Assembly (NCBI GenBank): GCA_033557465.1
Contig: CM066034.1
Location: 988,133,637 to 988,197,636 of the forward strand
From: Ichthyophis bannanicus
Taxonomy: Eukaryota > Chordata > Amphibia > Gymnophiona > Ichthyophiidae
Direction: 5' to 3'
Length of the DNA: 64,000 bases
Within the stretch, counting starts at the first letter, position 1. Each line of letters begins with the position of its first letter. The position numbers and the translations under genes were made by a program. This document shows, one piece after another, positions 43,201 through 54,141 of the stretch. Under the pieces are notes generated by a model that searched no databases, was not told where the DNA came from, and saw only the letters and a program-made list of their open reading frames with translations.

Positions 43201-43640
43201 GCATCCCAAGTTTTAAAAAAAAACAACAAACCGGCTGCTTCTGCCGCAGCAGCATCAAGAGCTCTGCCGCGGCAGCATCAAGAGCTCTGCCGCGGGGCCC
43301 CCCCCCTGCCCGGCAGAGCCTCCCTGCATCATCAGCTTTCTTCAAGTCCCAAAACGCGGGCTTCTTTCAGAGCCGCGAGAGTTTCTTTTCTCGCGGCTCT
43401 GTTAATCCCGCCGGGGCTGATCCCTCAGCGGGATTAACAGAGCCGCGAGAAAGGAAACTCTCGCGGCTCTGAAAGAAGCCCGCGTTTTGGGACTTGAAGA
43501 AAGCTGATGATGCAGGGAGGCTCTGCCGGGCAGGGGGGGGGCCCCGCGGCAGAGCTCTTGATGCTGCCGCGGCAGAGCTCTTGATGCTGCCGTGGCAGAA
43601 GCAACCGGTTTGTTTGTTTTTTTTTGTTTTAATTTGGGAT
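43201..43640. repeat. Large foldback palindrome, arms about 210 bp
   Basis: The arms meet at GTTAATCCCGC / GCGGGATTAAC with a 16-base loop (about 43412-43427). Outward they pair through CAGAGCCGCGAGA, CTTCAAGTCCCAAAACGC, CTCTGCCGGGCAGG and a duplicated GAGCTCTGCCGCGGCAGCAT unit. Complementarity appears above 95% in the inner 200 bases. Open frames read through both arms are repeat by-products. Confidence 0.93.
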
Positions 43641-44750
43641 GATAGGGGGGAAGGGGGTTTAGGACTGGTAATTGGCTATGGGAGGGGGGAGGCTAAACTG
43701 GAAGTGGGCTGATGGGGTGGGGGGTGGTTAGGACTGGTAATGGGCCATGGGGGGGGGAGGCTAAGACTGGAAGTGGGCTGATGGGGGGGGGGTAGGACTG
43801 GTAATGGGCCATGGGGGGGGAGGGTTAGGACTGGTAATGGGCCATGGGGGGGAGGCTAAGACTGGAAGTGGGCTGATGGGGGGGTTAGGACTGGTAATGG
43901 GCTATGGGGGGGCTAAGAGGGCTGTTGGGGGGGTTTGGACTGTGAATGGGCTCTGGGGAGGGGGCTAAGGCTGGAAGTGGTGGTGGTGGTGGGGGGGGGT
44001 TAGGACTGGTAATGGGCTATGGGGGGGCTAAGACTGGAAATGGGCTGATGGGGGGGTAGGACTGGTAATTGCAAATGGGGGGGCTAAGACTGGAAATAGG
44101 CTGATGGGGGGGATAGGACTGGAAATAGGGTGATGGGGGGGTTAGGACTGGTAATGGGCTATGGGGGGGCTAAGACTGGAAATGGGCTGATGGGGGGGCT
44201 AAGACTGGAAATGGGCTGATGGGGGGGTTAGGACTGGAAATGGGCTATGGGGGGCTAAGACTGGAAATGGGCTATGGGGGGGCTAAGACTGGAAATAGGG
44301 TGATGGGGGAGTTAGGACTGGTAACGGGCTATGGGGGGGCTAAGACTGGAAATGGGCTGATGGGGGGGTAGGACTGGTAATTGGCTATGGGGGGGGGGCT
44401 AAGACTGGAAATAGGCTGTGGTGGGGGTTTGGATTGAAATGGACTCATGAAGGGGCTAAACTGGAAGTAGGCTCATGGGGGGCTTGGATTGGAAATGGGC
44501 TGAGTGGAGGGGAACTAGGATTTGACATGGGCTGATGGTGGGGCTAGGAAAGGACTAGAAATGGGCTCATGGGGGGCTGGGATTGGAAATGAGCTGATGG
44601 AGGGACTCGGATGGGACTGCAAATAGATGGGGGAGCTAGAACTGGAAATGGGCTTATGGGGGGCTAGGACTGGAAATGGGCTGATGCGGGGACTAGAAGG
44701 GAGCGGATGCTGGGTGGGACTGGAACTAGAATGGAGCTGATGTTGGGGGA
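43640..44750 (+). repeat. G-rich minisatellite, about 28-bp unit
   Basis: Alternating units GGACTGGTAATGGGCTATGG and AGACTGGAAATGGGCTGATG, each closed by six to nine G, give several dozen copies. The right part is more diverged. The strand has dozens of G-runs of six or more. It shares its core with 10730-11265. Confidence 0.93.
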
Positions 44751-45951
44751 GGATTAGAATGGGACGGAGCTGGGAGAGTGAAATGGAGAGGGAAAAAATA
44801 TTTTGTGTGGGAGGGAAGACAAATCTACAATTGTCCGGATATTGGGAGAGTAAGTGGGGATTGAGGATGGAGGGGTAAAATTTGAGTGGATGAAATAGGA
44901 ATGAGGAAAGAGCAAAAGGAGAAAGATTAGTATGTTAAAGCAGATGTAGAGAGAGAATGGAAAAAAAACTAGAAGAGAGAAGAAAAGACAAATGGACAGC
45001 AGACGATGAAGAGTTAGCGGAAGACATGAAGAAACCAGAAGAAAGTGGCTGGAGCAATTGCAGCTGAAAAAAAATGCACAAAAGGTAGAAAAATATCTCT
45101 TTATTTTGAATTTATTAAATGGAATATGCCAGCTCTGGGAAATGTGCATCATTAACGTCTGCGCTTTGTTTAGTACAAGAGCAAATTAATGTATAGTTTT
45201 ATTTCTACAGTGTTGTACATTCCAAGTTTGGCTTTTGGGATTCCCAGTTTAATTCCCACCGAGTCCTGACACAGTTAACAGTTTTAAGAAGTTTATCTTT
45301 TTTTTACTCAGGATACATTTGACATGTTATGTGAATAATACATTTAAAATATATTGTGTAACTGAATCAAATTCTTCCTAAATTCATTAAATTGAATGAA
45401 ATCATTAAAACATTATAAATTGCCAATAAATTGAAATGAAAACCAAAGGATTGTGAATCAAATTGATTCTCTGACAATACAAAGATTCCAACCTTTACAA
45501 ATGATGTTACATAGTTCAGGCAACTTTATAAAGAGTTTTTAGATACTAAAATCTTGTTGTTAAGGTTTAATTAACGTGCTGGCACTTTGAGGAAATTCTT
45601 TGGTTTTGTGCGGCAGTTTGGGCACTCGGGCTCAAAAAGGTTAGCCATCACTGAGCTAGACTATTGCTTAAAAGGTGAGTTGTGGAATTGCTTGAATGAT
45701 TGGATATTGAAACTATAGTGGGGGTAGATGATAGAGGGTAAATGCTGAATGAAAGGACTGGATATTGAAAAAAGAAAGTGGATGTTGAGAGAATGCAAGA
45801 GTGAATGTTGAAAGAATGCGAGAGGTGAAAGGATGATGGAATTCTAGGGGGATGGAGCAAGAGAAGAAGCAGTGGAGCCTTGCTTTCTGACTCCAAGCTA
45901 GCGATTTTTGCATTTAAGGGAGGAATGCAGAGGATTACCAAAGGGCTAGAG

Positions 45952-48195
45952 CAGTGGTTCTCAATCAGTGTGTCGGGACACACTAGTGTGTCACCAAGAG
46001 CTGAGAGGTGTGTCACCATAATTTGACAGACAGCAAGCCTTTGCTTTCCCTAGCAACCATGTGTACCTACAGGATGGGGAAGTGCAAAGCAAGGAGTTAG
46101 GTACTTGAAATCCCTATAGCTGCTCAATCCAGTACTGCTCTTCTTCCAAAGATCACTGTTTCCAGCAACTCAAGCATTATTTTTACTACAGTAAAATGAT
46201 ATTTGGGTTCTTGGATTGTTCAGCCAAGGATTGTAGCATTTAGTATTCATGTACATGTGGGAGACCTTCATGAAATACAAAAGACCACAGAGACAGGAAG
46301 ATAGGCATCTATATTTGGAAATACTTACAGAAGCTAGCAAAGTGGTCAGGAAAGCAAAGGTACAAAAAGAAGAAGAAATAGCCAATGCAATAAAATGCAG
46401 GGAGAAGACATTTTTCACATATGTTAGTGAGAGGAGGAAGGGCAAAAGTAGTATTGTCAGACTCAAGGGTGAAGGGGAAGAATATGTAGAAGCTGATGAG
46501 GACAAAGCAGAATTGCTTAACAAATATTTCTGTTCTGTGTTCACAGAAGAAGGGCCGGGAGGAGGACCTCAGGAAACACCCACAAATAGGAACAGAAGTG
46601 ACAGGGATCTCGAATGACTGTGTTTGTGAGGAACTAGCTAGACAGAGTGATGAGACCGGATCACTGAAAATACTAAGAGAACTTGGGGACTGTCTGACCT
46701 TTTCAATGCCTCTTTGGAGTCAGGAGTGGTGCCAGAGGACTGGAGAAAGCCACATGTAGTCCCTTTACACAAATGTGGATGTAAGGATTACCTTGAGAAT
46801 TACAGGCCGGTTAGTCTAACCTCTGTGGTCATTAAATTATTGGAACGGCTACTAAAAGAGAGAATAGTGAGGTTTCTGGAGTCCAGTGGATTGCAGGATC
46901 CGAGGCAGCATGGATTCACCAGAGGCAGTTCTTGTCAGACAAATCTGATTGATGTCTTTTACTGGGTGACTAAGGAGTTGGAGTGAGGGAAAGCCCTAGA
47001 TGTGGTATAGTTTGATACCATTCTGTAAAGTCTTTGACACCATGCTGCACAGGCAACTTATAAACAAACTGAGAAACCTAGGGATGGACGCTAAAGTTAC
47101 AGATTGGGCTAGAAATTGGTTGAGTGGGAGGCAACAAAGAATACAGGTAAATGGAGCTCACTCTGCGGAGAAGGTTACCAGTGGTGTGCCACAGGAATCT
47201 GTCCTTGGCCGATTCTTTTTAACATCTTTGTTACTCATATTGCAGAAGGGCTGTTGGGTAAGGTTTGCTTATTTGCAGATGATACCAAAATCTGCAATAG
47301 AGTAGACACCCAGGAAGGAGTAGATAAGATGAAGAGGGATCTAGCTAATCCTGAAGAATGAGATAGAATTTGGCAGCTGAAATTTAATGCTTAAAAATGC
47401 AAGATCATACACTTGGGCTACAAAAATCCAAAGGAGCAGTACAGTGTAGGGGGTGAGGTACTTCTGTCCATGAAAGAAGAGTAGGACCTGGGTATAATTG
47501 TGTCTGATGATCTTAAAATAACTAAACAGGTAGAAAAGGCGACTGCAAAAGCCAGAAGGATGCTTGGGTGTATAGGAAGAGAAATGGCCAGCAGGTGATA
47601 ATATCTCTGTATAAATCTCTGATGCGACCTCATTTGGAGTATTGTGTGCAATTCTGGAGACCACACCTTCAAAAGGATATAAACAGGTTGGAGTCGGTGC
47701 AGAGGGTGGCTACTAAAATGGTTAATGGTCTTCTTCATGAAGCATATGAAGACAGACTTAAAGATCTTAATGTGTATACTTTAGAGGAAAGGCGGGATAG
47801 GGGGAGATATGATAGAGACGTTTAAATACCTCCATGGCATAAATGCACAGGAGAGTCTCTTTCAATTGAAGGCAGGCTCTGCTACGAGGGGACAAAAGAT
47901 GAGGGTGAAAGGGGATAGACTCAGGAGTAATATGTGAAAATATTTCTTTACGGAAAGAGTGGTAGATGCGTGGAACAGTCTCCCAGTGGAGGTGGTAGAA
48001 ACGAGGACAGTATCTGAATTCAAAGAAGCATGGGACAAACGCAGAGGATCTCTAAAGGCAAAAAAGGGGACTATTGTAGTTGAAATAGAAGGGCAGACTA
48101 GATGGGCCATGTGGTCTTTTTCTGCCATCATGCTTCTATGTTTTTAATACAATTTGTCCGGAGTGTTACAGCAGAAAAAGGGTTGCGAACCACTG
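45952..48195. mobile_element. hAT-like element carrying a CR1
   Basis: The left end is CAGTGGTTCTCAATC and the reversed right end CAGTGGTTCGCAACCC. The flanks GGCTAGAG (45944-45951) and GACTAGAG (48196-48203) agree at seven of eight. The left part has GTGTGTCGGGACACACTAGT, the usual hAT subterminal sequence of this type. Almost all of the interior is the CR1 at 46245-48147. Confidence 0.75.
46245..48147 (+). pseudogene. CR1 LINE (second subfamily), RT with multiple breaks
   Basis: The copy begins just before the RT (EASKVVRKAKVQKEEEIANA). It shows the RT in pieces: NYRPVSLTSVVIKLLERLLK, QHGFTRGSSCQTNLIDVFYW, FDTMLHRQLINKLRNLGMDA, then TSGVPQESVLG and VCLFADDTKICNRVDT in a shifted frame. The C-terminal domain follows (MRPHLEYCVQFWRPHLQKDI, then VVDAWNSLPVEVVETRTVSE), ending at 48147 with GGGCAGACTAGATGGGCCAT and CTTTTTCTGCCATCATG in the tail. 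There are several frameshifts and stops. It is closest to the CR1 at 16.2-17.2 kb. Confidence 0.9.
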
Positions 48196-48439
48196 GACTA
48201 GAGGGAACTCCGATTGATCAATGGATCAGAGGTTATAACTTGGGTTGTGGCATGAAGCCAGGCAGGACTGAAGGAGCCTAGAGGGAATAGGTCACATGCA
48301 CCTATTAGCCTATAGGAGCAAGGATTACAGACCAAGCAGGAAGCCGCTTGCCCTAACTTACAACTGGCATATCAAATCAAAATACTTTGAAAAACATGCA
48401 CACACAACGGTGGGGCTAGAACAGTCGGAAATAAGACTG

Positions 48440-48760
48440 TAACTTGTCAAGTAGATACAACAGCCTCTGCTGACGAGAATGCAGTAAGTGATGATATTTC
48501 ATTCAAGGTTCAGTCTTTGTCTAATTTTAATTTCATCACTATGACCCAGGCAGAAAAGATTTTTATGTCTTTCAAACCTTCATTTTATGAATTAGCTCCT
48601 CGGCCTTTAGGTTTAGTATTATAGCTCCTTGGCTAAATCAGCTGGCCAGTCTGTTCCTAGAACAGGGTTACCCTGCCCCTATTAATAAAGCAATGGTTAC
48701 GAGAGTTATTTTAGAAGCACTAGTCACAATTTAAAAGTGTATAAACAGCCATATGTCCAT
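48440..48760 (+). pseudogene. L2 RT N-terminal relic
   Basis: In broken frames it reads FITMTQAEKIFMSFKPSFYE, then LAPRPLG and SLFLEQGYPAPINKAMVTRV, which corresponds to the L2 region just upstream of the RT motifs. It is probably the 5' part of the same L2 that resumes at 50740-51310. Confidence 0.55.
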
Positions 48761-49136
48761 GTGAGGAATGAAGTAGTTAAAAGTTCATTTAATTCTTATT
48801 AAATTGCCTGCTGCAGATTACTGATAGAAGCAGAATGTAACTGCCTGATTTGTGTATGTGCATGCTTAAAACTGATACATGCCATAGCAGAAACAAATAT
48901 CGGTCAGACTATGATAGGCCTTGCGAGAGGCAAGAAAAGGGAGCGGGAGGTGTTCGACATTGGTCAAGAGTCCATAACAGTTTGCTTGGTCATGGTGATA
49001 GGTCACAATCTCTCGCATGAACTAGTCAACAGGAATAAGGATAGAGATGCTGCTAGCCAGAGAGATAGAAACATTGTGTGGGATATTCAAAGGCTACTAC
49101 CACGACGCTAAGCGGTTAGCATAGGGGCACGTCAGG
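48761..49136. other. Unassigned stretch
   Basis: No gene is recognised. A 66-codon open frame at 48911-49111 matches nothing I know. The stretch probably belongs to an insertion into the L2 remnant. Confidence 0.3.
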
Positions 49137-49670
49137 GTGTTTCAGATCGAGCAGAGGGGGCACACGTCGCTAATCACTCCTCTCCTCAGATCTCTTCACT
49201 GGCTCCCTATCCGTTTCCGTATTCACTTTAAGCTTTTCCTTCTGACCTATAAGTGCATTCACTCTGTGGCTCCTCGGTACCTTTCTTCTCTCATTTCTCC
49301 CTACTTCCCCCCCTCGTGAACTCCGTTCTACCCAGTTGCTTCTTGCTATGCCCTTCTCCTCTATTGCCAACTCCAGATTCCGCTCGTTTCACCTTGCTGC
49401 ACATTACGCTTGGAATAAACTTCCTTTGTCTTTACGCCAGGCATCTTCTTTGTCCCTCTTCAGACTTAAGTTAAAAGCTCGTCTTTTCGCCTGTGCCTTT
49501 GGCTCTTGATTTTGCTGTTCTCCTTTTCTTGCTTTGTCTTTTTTAGATTGCAAGCTCTTTTGAGCAGGGACTGTCTCTTGTATGATTTCATTGTATAGCG
49601 CTGCGTGCGCCTGGTAGCGCTTTATAAATGCTTAATAGTATTAGTAGTAGTAGTAGTAGTAGTAGTAGTA
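49137..49670 (+). pseudogene. L2 LINE 3' end with TAG microsatellite
   Basis: The L2 C-terminus is seen: SLHWLPIRFRIHFKLFLLTY and PRYLSSLISPYFPP, one frameshift near 49312, then FHLAAHYAWNKLPLSLRQAS and FRLKLKARLFACAFGS with a stop at 49509. The 3' UTR follows (GCAAGCTCTTTTGAGCAGGG, TAGCGCTTTATAAATGC). It ends in a (TAG)n microsatellite at 49635-49670. Confidence 0.85.
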
Positions 49671-49671
49671 A

Positions 49672-49799
49672 CCGGGCAGCGGTGATATTGAGCCATTGCC
49701 CAGTTAGCGACACATGGGTCAAGTAAGGCACGGCAAAAGCTGACCTAACTTTACCCGTGGAAGCTAACTGGGCAGCAGCTCAATATCACCGCTGCCCGG
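49672..49799. mobile_element. Short palindromic MITE
   Basis: CCGGGCAGCGGTGATATTGA faces TCAATATCACCGCTGCCCGG at the other end, with a further CCCAGTTAGC/GCTAACTGGG pair inside. It sits directly behind the microsatellite. The next 150 bases (to about 49950) contain related TGAATATCCAGG and TGAATATTCCCC pieces. Confidence 0.75.
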
Positions 49800-50739
49800 C
49801 TAGCTTCTGGGCTCTACGGCAAACCGAATCTTCAGTGCCGGTGGCCGGATATAGTCCTGGCATTGAATATCCAGGGTTAAATGTCAGCGGTGATGGCTAG
49901 CCCCTTTGTAAGTGCTAGCTGCCAGCACTGAATATTCCCCACGCTGCTTTTAAAAATATAATCCTAAATCAGACTTGAGAAATCATCAGTCTGGAACACT
50001 GGTTCCTGGTACCTTTTAGTTCCGTTTTCTTAGCATTTGTACTTCTGCAAATCTAAGTTCTGATCCTGTAAGTTTCCACTCTTTGGCTTATAAAGGATGT
50101 ACCTGATATTCAACGCTAGTCAGAGACTTGTATGTCATGCTGGAATCCTTACACATCTGTCAGTTCTCTCAATTGCGCAATTTATATAATAAAGGCTCAT
50201 TCCCTAGCCAAAGAGTACTTCTTTCTTTCAAAAATGTACACATCACATGTAAATTATCATTTTAGGAAATGTGTAATTCGCACATGGCTGACTGCACCAC
50301 GTTGAAGGTAGATGGAAGCGTGACAAAAATCATATTCGTCATTTCATATAGGTTATACACATTTAAGCACAAAATTGTCCATGTCCAGATTTATACCTGC
50401 CCCCTGGCACGACTAGGGTTTCAAAAAGTTCTCTTTTTGGGCTATCCCTTTCCGGGGGGATTAAGGGGATATCATCCTTAATCCCCCTCTAAAGTGAAAC
50501 AGGGCAAGAGAGAATTCTCTGTACTTAATTAGGAGCACCTGAATGTCAGCGTTTGCAAAATGGTCCAGATACAGGGGTTAGTGCCGACATATCCACATCA
50601 GATGTATGTATATTTCTGAAATAGCTCCCCTGCTGCAAATGGATGTGTATTTTAGAAACGGCTCACGTTTAACAGAGCGCGTCCTAAAATACTGTCAGAA
50701 TTTAGCATGTCCTGAGCTCAACGCCTCAATTCTGATCTC
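49800..50739. other. Unassigned stretch
   Basis: No gene is recognised beyond the MITE-like pieces near 49860-49940. Confidence 0.3.
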
Positions 50740-51310
50740 TACTCCTATCTAAAATATGTTTTTAAACCTATCCTGAAAAAGGTTGATGGGTTAGAAATGA
50801 ATTCCACTCAGGTCTGCAGATCCATTTTGAATCTTCCTTTCATGGGCAAATTTACTGAAAAAAATTGTTTACCAACAATGTTTATTAGATTATTGTAATG
50901 ACAATGGAATATTCCATCCATTATAGTCAGGATTCTGTGAAGGAGACAGGACTGAAACTGTTCTAACGTCTATACTGAGTGATATATTCATGGCTGCTGG
51001 CAAGGGACATGATTCCCTTTCAAATCTGCTCAATTTAACTACAGCGTTTGCTACGGTAAATCATGTATTACTGATCCAGTGGCTCCAGGGCTGCCTAATG
51101 ATTGGACTGGCCCTGGATGACTCCAAGATGTAGGGATGTGACTCAGGTACAACTTTAATCAGTTTTAAATCTTTTTTGGAAGCTCGCACCCAAACAGTAT
51201 CCTGGAAAGAGAAATACACAGTCCTTACTGGGATGGAATGTGGACTTCCTCAGGGGCGCATTCTCTGCTGTTTTTTTATTTAATACAATTTTAGGGCTTG
51301 TCATATGTGT
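50740..51310 (+). pseudogene. L2 RT fragment
   Basis: In broken frames: KPILKKVDGLEMNS, ILNLPFMGKFTEK, NGIFHP, SGFCEGDRTETVLTSILSDI, then AAGKGHDSLSNLLNLTTAFA (the motif A region, with LLDLSAAFD expected) and VNHVLLIQWL. It ends with a remnant of the GVPQG block. A 31-base CAGGGCTGCC...GGACTGGCCCTG piece at about 51088 may be a minimal MITE. It is inactive. Confidence 0.75.
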
Positions 51311-52419
51311 GGTTGAAAATTTTGATCACAAATGTCACTTCTTTATGAATCAGAAGAAAAATCCAGCTAATAATATGGAGATGGAAGTATAAAACAAAGT
51401 ATAAAACAATCAAGCAAATACTTCAAAAACATACATATATAACAGGATCTCAAATAAGTAATTAATTATCTGGCAACATAGCCCAGAAAGGTATAGGCTA
51501 TCGGGCCAGCATGGTATATTATCGGTCCATTAGATTGGATTTATACCAACAATATACAAAACATCTTGAAAAAGGACCAAAACGGGTCAGCTATCAAACA
51601 GCAAATTACAGCACAGAGTATTTAAGCCTTATAAATAACCCAACACAACATTGCGTTTTGATGGTAACATTATTCATCTGCATCGGGGAATAGCCACATA
51701 GTCCAGGCCTCTCTTGCCGCGGTCCATTCAAACTTCTCTCAACACAGACTTGGTGAACAGACATTTTAAAGATAGCAGAGCCACCCCCACTTATAAAGCC
51801 AAACCAATCACAAAAGCAAGAAACAATATACTATCGCACAACCATCCAATAAAAATCCATTCCACTATCCAAAGCGGACACATCCGCTCATTCGTAAAAT
51901 TCTCAACCACTCTCTGATGCAAAACAGACAGCGGTAGAGACAGTACTTTTATTTAAATTGTTACACACACTGTTTTTGTTGAAATATTCCACTTAGTTTT
52001 AAACTCTGCTTTGTGCAAGTTAAGATGTTCTATGTAAAAAGTTATAATGTTCTATGTAAAACAAACTCTGCTTTGTTAACTATTGTTAATTGTACACCGC
52101 AACTGATCGCTGGAAGATGCGGTATATAAATAAGTGTTAAATAAAATAAATAAATAAAATAAAGCCTTCAATAATCCCTTGCATAAAAAGACCAGCCAAT
52201 CAACCACAGCAGAGCCCAATCAATCAAGGAGCTCCTAAAACAATAAGCACCACTCCAATCAATCTAAACTATAGTAACGGACCACAGAATACAGCAATAG
52301 AGCCCCAATACATTAATACCACAAAGCACCTCAAAATAACCAGTCATATCCCCACCAACCAATTGATAAACCAGACAAATAAACCAATAAACATAAGCCA
52401 AAACCTAATCAAACAGTCA
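51311..52419. other. AT-rich stretch between L2 and PLE, with an L2-type tail
   Basis: No gene. At 51960-52165 there is an L2-type tail (GTACACCGCAACTGATCGCT, GATGCGGTATATAAATAAG, AATAAATAAATAAAATAAA) in the plus orientation. CTTGAAAAAGGACCAAAACG followed by GGTC at 51565-51588 looks like the core of a PLE terminal repeat, so the region may hold the PLE 3' terminal repeat. Confidence 0.45.
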
Positions 52420-54141
52420 TGAAAATGATAACCTTCTATTTCTTGATTCAAACCTGTAGGTTGGATCGACCGCAAGCAAAACATCCATTCCGCTTCTTTT
52501 CTGTTATGCTGAGCTAACCTATCCCACTAGTTCCAGGTTAGAGGCACACTGTCAATGACCCCCCAGTGAAGGTCATCAACATTTTGACCTTAGTGGCCCA
52601 ATGGTCAACCAAAGGAGCTGCCAATACAGAATTAACAATACGACTTTTATGTTCAATATGCCAGAGACATACTTTATGCTTAGTAAGCCCAATATACAAA
52701 AGTGGGCAAGGGCATCAGATGATATATATTACCCAATAGGAATCACACATAGTAGCAAAATTTATTAAAATACATTTTCTCACTCAGGTCAACCCAAGAC
52801 GATCCAACTAAATCAAGCTGATACCATGAACACCACCCACAGCGATCTTGGCCAGACGAGTGATTGGCAATAGGCTTAGGGACATAACATGTCACCATTT
52901 CACCTATACTGAGGCCCCATTTGTAAGCCACCATAGGGAATTCAGAGAGAGTGGGATTAAGGAGTAGGACCTCCCCCATGTGATTTCAAAATCTGGACAA
53001 TTCGGCGGGATGCACTAGAAAAAGGTAATACACAAACCACCCGATCAGATAAATCGGATAATTCAAACAACAGCTCAAATCATACATGCCAAGCTCGTTT
53101 GTAAACTCTAAATTTAATAGAGAGTTGATAACACCGAGACTGAAATCTAGCTGTTAAAGTCAGGGCCTCTGCTCAAAACCTAGCCTTGGAAGAACATATT
53201 CTATGGGCAAGGGGTATTGACTAACAGGTAAGCTGGCCCATAAAGCATATGGATGCCAGCTCTTGAACTGTAAATAATTATTATTTCTACCCACGGATTT
53301 GCAATAAACATGTAGCATATCCCTGGTTAGACTTAAAAATCTTAATGTCCAAAAAATCAGTGGTGATGGGATAAGACAAAATGAAATGCAGGTTCATATC
53401 CAATGTATTTATCCAGTCCTGAAACTCCAGCAGTAGATCTTCAGTAGATGACCAGAAAAAAATGGCATCATCCAAATATCACTTCCAAATCAACATATGC
53501 AAAAATTATATGGAATTAGATATATACTGCTCTTCAAACTGTGCAATGTACAATGAAGCTCCCATTGCCATGTCATGTACCTGTTTATAAAATGCCCCAT
53601 CATATCAAAAATAATTAGAGAATAAAACCAGCTCAGCTAGCTGCTGAAAAACTCGAAAGGTATAGACCGGTCCATGTGCAAATGAGACACAGTATCACAC
53701 AAAATATCAACTGCGGCCAATTACGGGATATACGTGTATAGGGCAGTAATATCCATTTTAACTAAATAGGTCATCTTACTGCTGTCAGACAAATCTGTCC
53801 AAACATGCAGGACATGTATGATCTAAATAGGTTTTTTTTTATAAACTCTGTTTATTGACCACAAACATAGAATATACATTCAACATAATAAGCTACCAGT
53901 CACCGGGCAGGGCTGACTCTTATCCACTGCCTCAGGGCACATCATCCGTTACCAAGTGGGTTTTTAACATTATTGTTTGTCTTATATATGTAGTTGCCCA
54001 TCCACACCCCCTCCCCCCTCCTCCCCCCTCCCAGCACAACCTCCTCCACCCTCCCAGAGGGATACTTCAATTAGAGTCACTAAGACAACAATGATCCTGT
54101 CCATCCTTCCAACTCTTGCCCTCCTTTCCCGACCCAGGAAC

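Larger units (their letters stand above)
43001..45653. mobile_element. Second hAT-like element with foldback and G-rich minisatellite
   Basis: The left end is CAGCGATGGCGAACC and the reversed right end is CAGTGATGGCTAACC. AGCTAG flanks both sides (42995-43000 and 45654-45659). Subterminal parts carry GGCACGCGTGCC and GGGCACTCGGGCTC. Internal order: a long foldback (43201-43640), the minisatellite (43640-44750), then an A/G-rich and an A/T-rich tail. No transposase is present. The element at 9855-12284 has the same order and the same repeat core, but a different hairpin. Confidence 0.8.

Noticed and set aside
42944..43712. Matching protein sequences on both strands (MKKADDAGRLCRAGG-type) and a 222-codon frame on +
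   Set aside because: These are the two arms of the foldback read in opposite directions, not duplicated genes.
43640..44750. CRISPR-like array (regular repeats with spacers)
   Set aside because: The units are contiguous variants of one G-rich minisatellite with no unique spacers and no cas genes; the context is eukaryotic.
49635..49670. Functional meaning of the TAG trinucleotide run
   Set aside because: It is a microsatellite at an L2 3' end, a common place for such repeats to arise.
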